A stretch of DNA of 64,000 nucleotides from JBBITI01 sp963735055. GTDB taxonomy: Bacteria; Chloroflexota; Dehalococcoidia; Dehalococcoidales; UBA2162. The translations under genes and the position numbers were made by a program. The stretch covers positions 111,846 through 175,845 of the forward strand of contig CAVTJN010000010.1 in the NCBI GenBank assembly GCA_963735055.1. The letters run 5' to 3'. Under the pieces are notes generated by a model that was given only the letters and a program-made list of their open reading frames with translations, did no database searches and was not told the DNA's origin. Shown here in pieces: positions 62,676 through 64,000 of the stretch; the first letter of the stretch is position 1; each line of letters starts with the position of its first letter.

Positions 62676-63954
62676 TCACCGGTATCTCAGCGCCCCCGCG
62701 AACATTCTCTTGAGGTCCTCGGGGGTGAAGGGTCTCGGCGATAAGCTGGTTACTCGCTGTTGGGGGAGGGTGCCCTCGACGAGCTCGTCGATATCTTGCG
62801 CCGTGAAACCAACATCGGCTAGTCCATTGGGCATCTGCGTCTTCTTCATCAACGAGATGACGGCGTCCGCAAGTGCGTTCCCGGCATCCTCTGCGCTGAC
62901 GTTGGTAACATCGGCACCCATCAGTCGAGCGGCTTCGAGGTGGCGTCCAGGGCTGGCCATGCCCGTGAATCGGAACACAGATGGGGCGTTCAGTATGACT
63001 GCCATCCCATGCGGGATAGTGGCGTGATCTGTGGGATACCCCTCAGGTCTGTAGCTCCGCACCATTCCGGACACGGGATAGGACATCCCGTGAGGCAGAT
63101 GGACGCCCGCATTCCCGAAGCCAATCCCCGCAAACGTTGCGGCCAGCATCATCTGGCTGCGAGCTTCCGGATCATCGGGTTTCTCGATCACGCGCACAAT
63201 GTTCTTGCTCACCATTTCGATCGCCTTCGTAGCCCAGACGTCGCTTATGGGGTTCGAGCCTTGATAGGCTGGCCTCAGCCGTGGGGTCTCCGGGGCCTTA
63301 CGCTGATCGTAGGGCAATGCTGTGAAAGACTCCAGCGCGTGGACTCAGAACATCAAAGCCAGTGCATGCTGCGACCATCCTGGGAAGCGTGCGGGTGTTG
63401 TTGGGGTCCACTATGCCCATCGCCGGCCGCAAATGCCGGTGGGAGATCCCGGTCTTAGCGTGCATCTCGACCAGGTCGAATATGGCCACCCCTGTCGTCT
63501 CGCTTCCAGTCCCGGCCGTGGTGGGGATGCCTATCAGCGGTTTGATCTGTCCCGGCACGGGAGTCCCTTTGCCGATAGGGGCGTTGACGTAAGACAGGAA
63601 ATCGGCCGGATAGCTCGAATACAGGTTGGCGACCTTCGCGGTGTCAATGCTTGAACCTCCACCTACCCCAACGAACCCATCAAATGATCCCTTCAAGGCA
63701 AACTCAATAGCTTCCTTCATTGAAGCATCCGTAGGTTCAACGCGAACGTTGCCGTACAGAACCGCTTCCAGTCCCTCGTGTTCCAGTGATTCCAGTGTCA
63801 ACCTGACAGGTTCTCTCGGCGCCAGGTTGGGGTCGGTAACTACCATAACTCTTGTCGCCCCCAGCTCCTTCATGTCGGAGCCCACCTCCCGAGTAGCGCC
63901 GAAGCCGTACTTGATGCTGGCTGAACCTATTGTGATAACCGATTCAAGAGCCAT
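62676..63954 (-). pseudogene. Iron-containing alcohol dehydrogenase / hydroxyacid-oxoacid transhydrogenase, one-base insertion
   Basis: Two adjoining frames together give a 425-residue protein of normal length. It has the NAD loop VGVGGGSSIDTAK, the P-T-T-A-G-T-G-S-E motif and the iron-ligand segments. The break is at 63341-63342: ACTGFDVLS should continue H-A-L-E-S-F but one extra base throws the frame, and the rest resumes as ALESFTALPYDQRK...HGMSYPV...TIPHGMAV. The family oxidises hydroxy acids such as 4-hydroxybutyrate with a keto-acid acceptor, or simple alcohols. GAGGGGG precedes the ATG at 63954. Confidence 0.82.
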
Positions 63955-64000
63955 GACTTGCCCCCTCTTGGTGGATCCAACCTGACTCGTGTTGACGATG

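Overview
The window is about 57-60% GC, densely packed and bacterial. The gene set suggests an anaerobic to microaerobic member of the Chloroflexota, probably Dehalococcoidia-like. This placement is inference from the gene mix: selenoproteins, a tungsten-type radical SAM maturase, ACR3/ArsM arsenic genes, paired primary-type sigma factors and many GTG/TTG starts. No rRNA or other phylogenetic marker was available to test it. There are two tRNAs (Gln-CTG, Pro-GGG), and I saw no CRISPR array, prophage or complete insertion sequence.

Layout. 0.1-4.6 kb (minus strand): a glycine/sarcosine/betaine-reductase-like cluster (grdE, grdB, grdC, thioredoxin). grdB reads through an in-frame UGA (selenocysteine) into 81 further residues. 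4.7-8.0 kb (plus): an acid-sugar type catabolic set (HpcH/HpaI aldolase, DUF1537 kinase, beta-hydroxyacid dehydrogenase). 8.0-13.3 kb: a hydrolase, a cluster of very small metal-binding proteins, a primary-type sigma factor and a chromate transporter. 13.4-19.8 kb: an arsenic island (two divergent ArsR regulators, ArsP permease, a thioredoxin-like selenoprotein, LMW-phosphatase-type ArsC, ArsM, a thioredoxin lipoprotein, CcdA, a 76-residue protein, ACR3). 19.9-21.8 kb: a radical SAM maturase and a B12-reactivation-like protein. 22-32 kb: tRNAs, rubrerythrin, YggS, MobB, then a minus-strand housekeeping run (mutL, pcrA, speE, speD, phosphoribosyltransferase, second sigma factor). 32-41.5 kb: a single-chain four-domain ABC exporter, a sugar isomerase, a DUF3795-like protein, a flavoprotein, a broken acetyltransferase and a UroD-family methyltransferase. 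41.7-47 kb: NifU, hemerythrin, a rhodanese lipoprotein, an ECF sigma/anti-sigma pair and a chagasin-like lipoprotein. 47.3-54.2 kb: pyruvate phosphate dikinase and a cbb3-type oxidase locus. 54.5-62.2 kb: Usp, Crp/Fnr, TSUP+DUF1634, MarR-MATE, a DUF5666-like lipoprotein and an MFS exporter. 62.7-64 kb: a frameshifted iron-dependent dehydrogenase.

How the genes fit together. The arsenic island makes a coherent redox and efflux chain. ArsC reduces arsenate using thiols, which the UxxC and CxxC thioredoxin-like proteins and CcdA could supply or exchange. Arsenite then leaves through ACR3 or is methylated by ArsM, with ArsP exporting organoarsenicals. The cbb3 locus, the Crp/Fnr regulator, rubrerythrin and hemerythrin point to life at low oxygen.

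Two points deserve most attention. First, there are two independent UGA codons that look like selenocysteine, each followed by a bacterial-SECIS-like hairpin. One of them sits in a small thioredoxin-like gene that would be missed by ordinary gene calling. Second, eight frameshifts in four genes are all exactly one extra base, five of them in one cbb3 oxidase gene whose catalytic motifs are otherwise intact.
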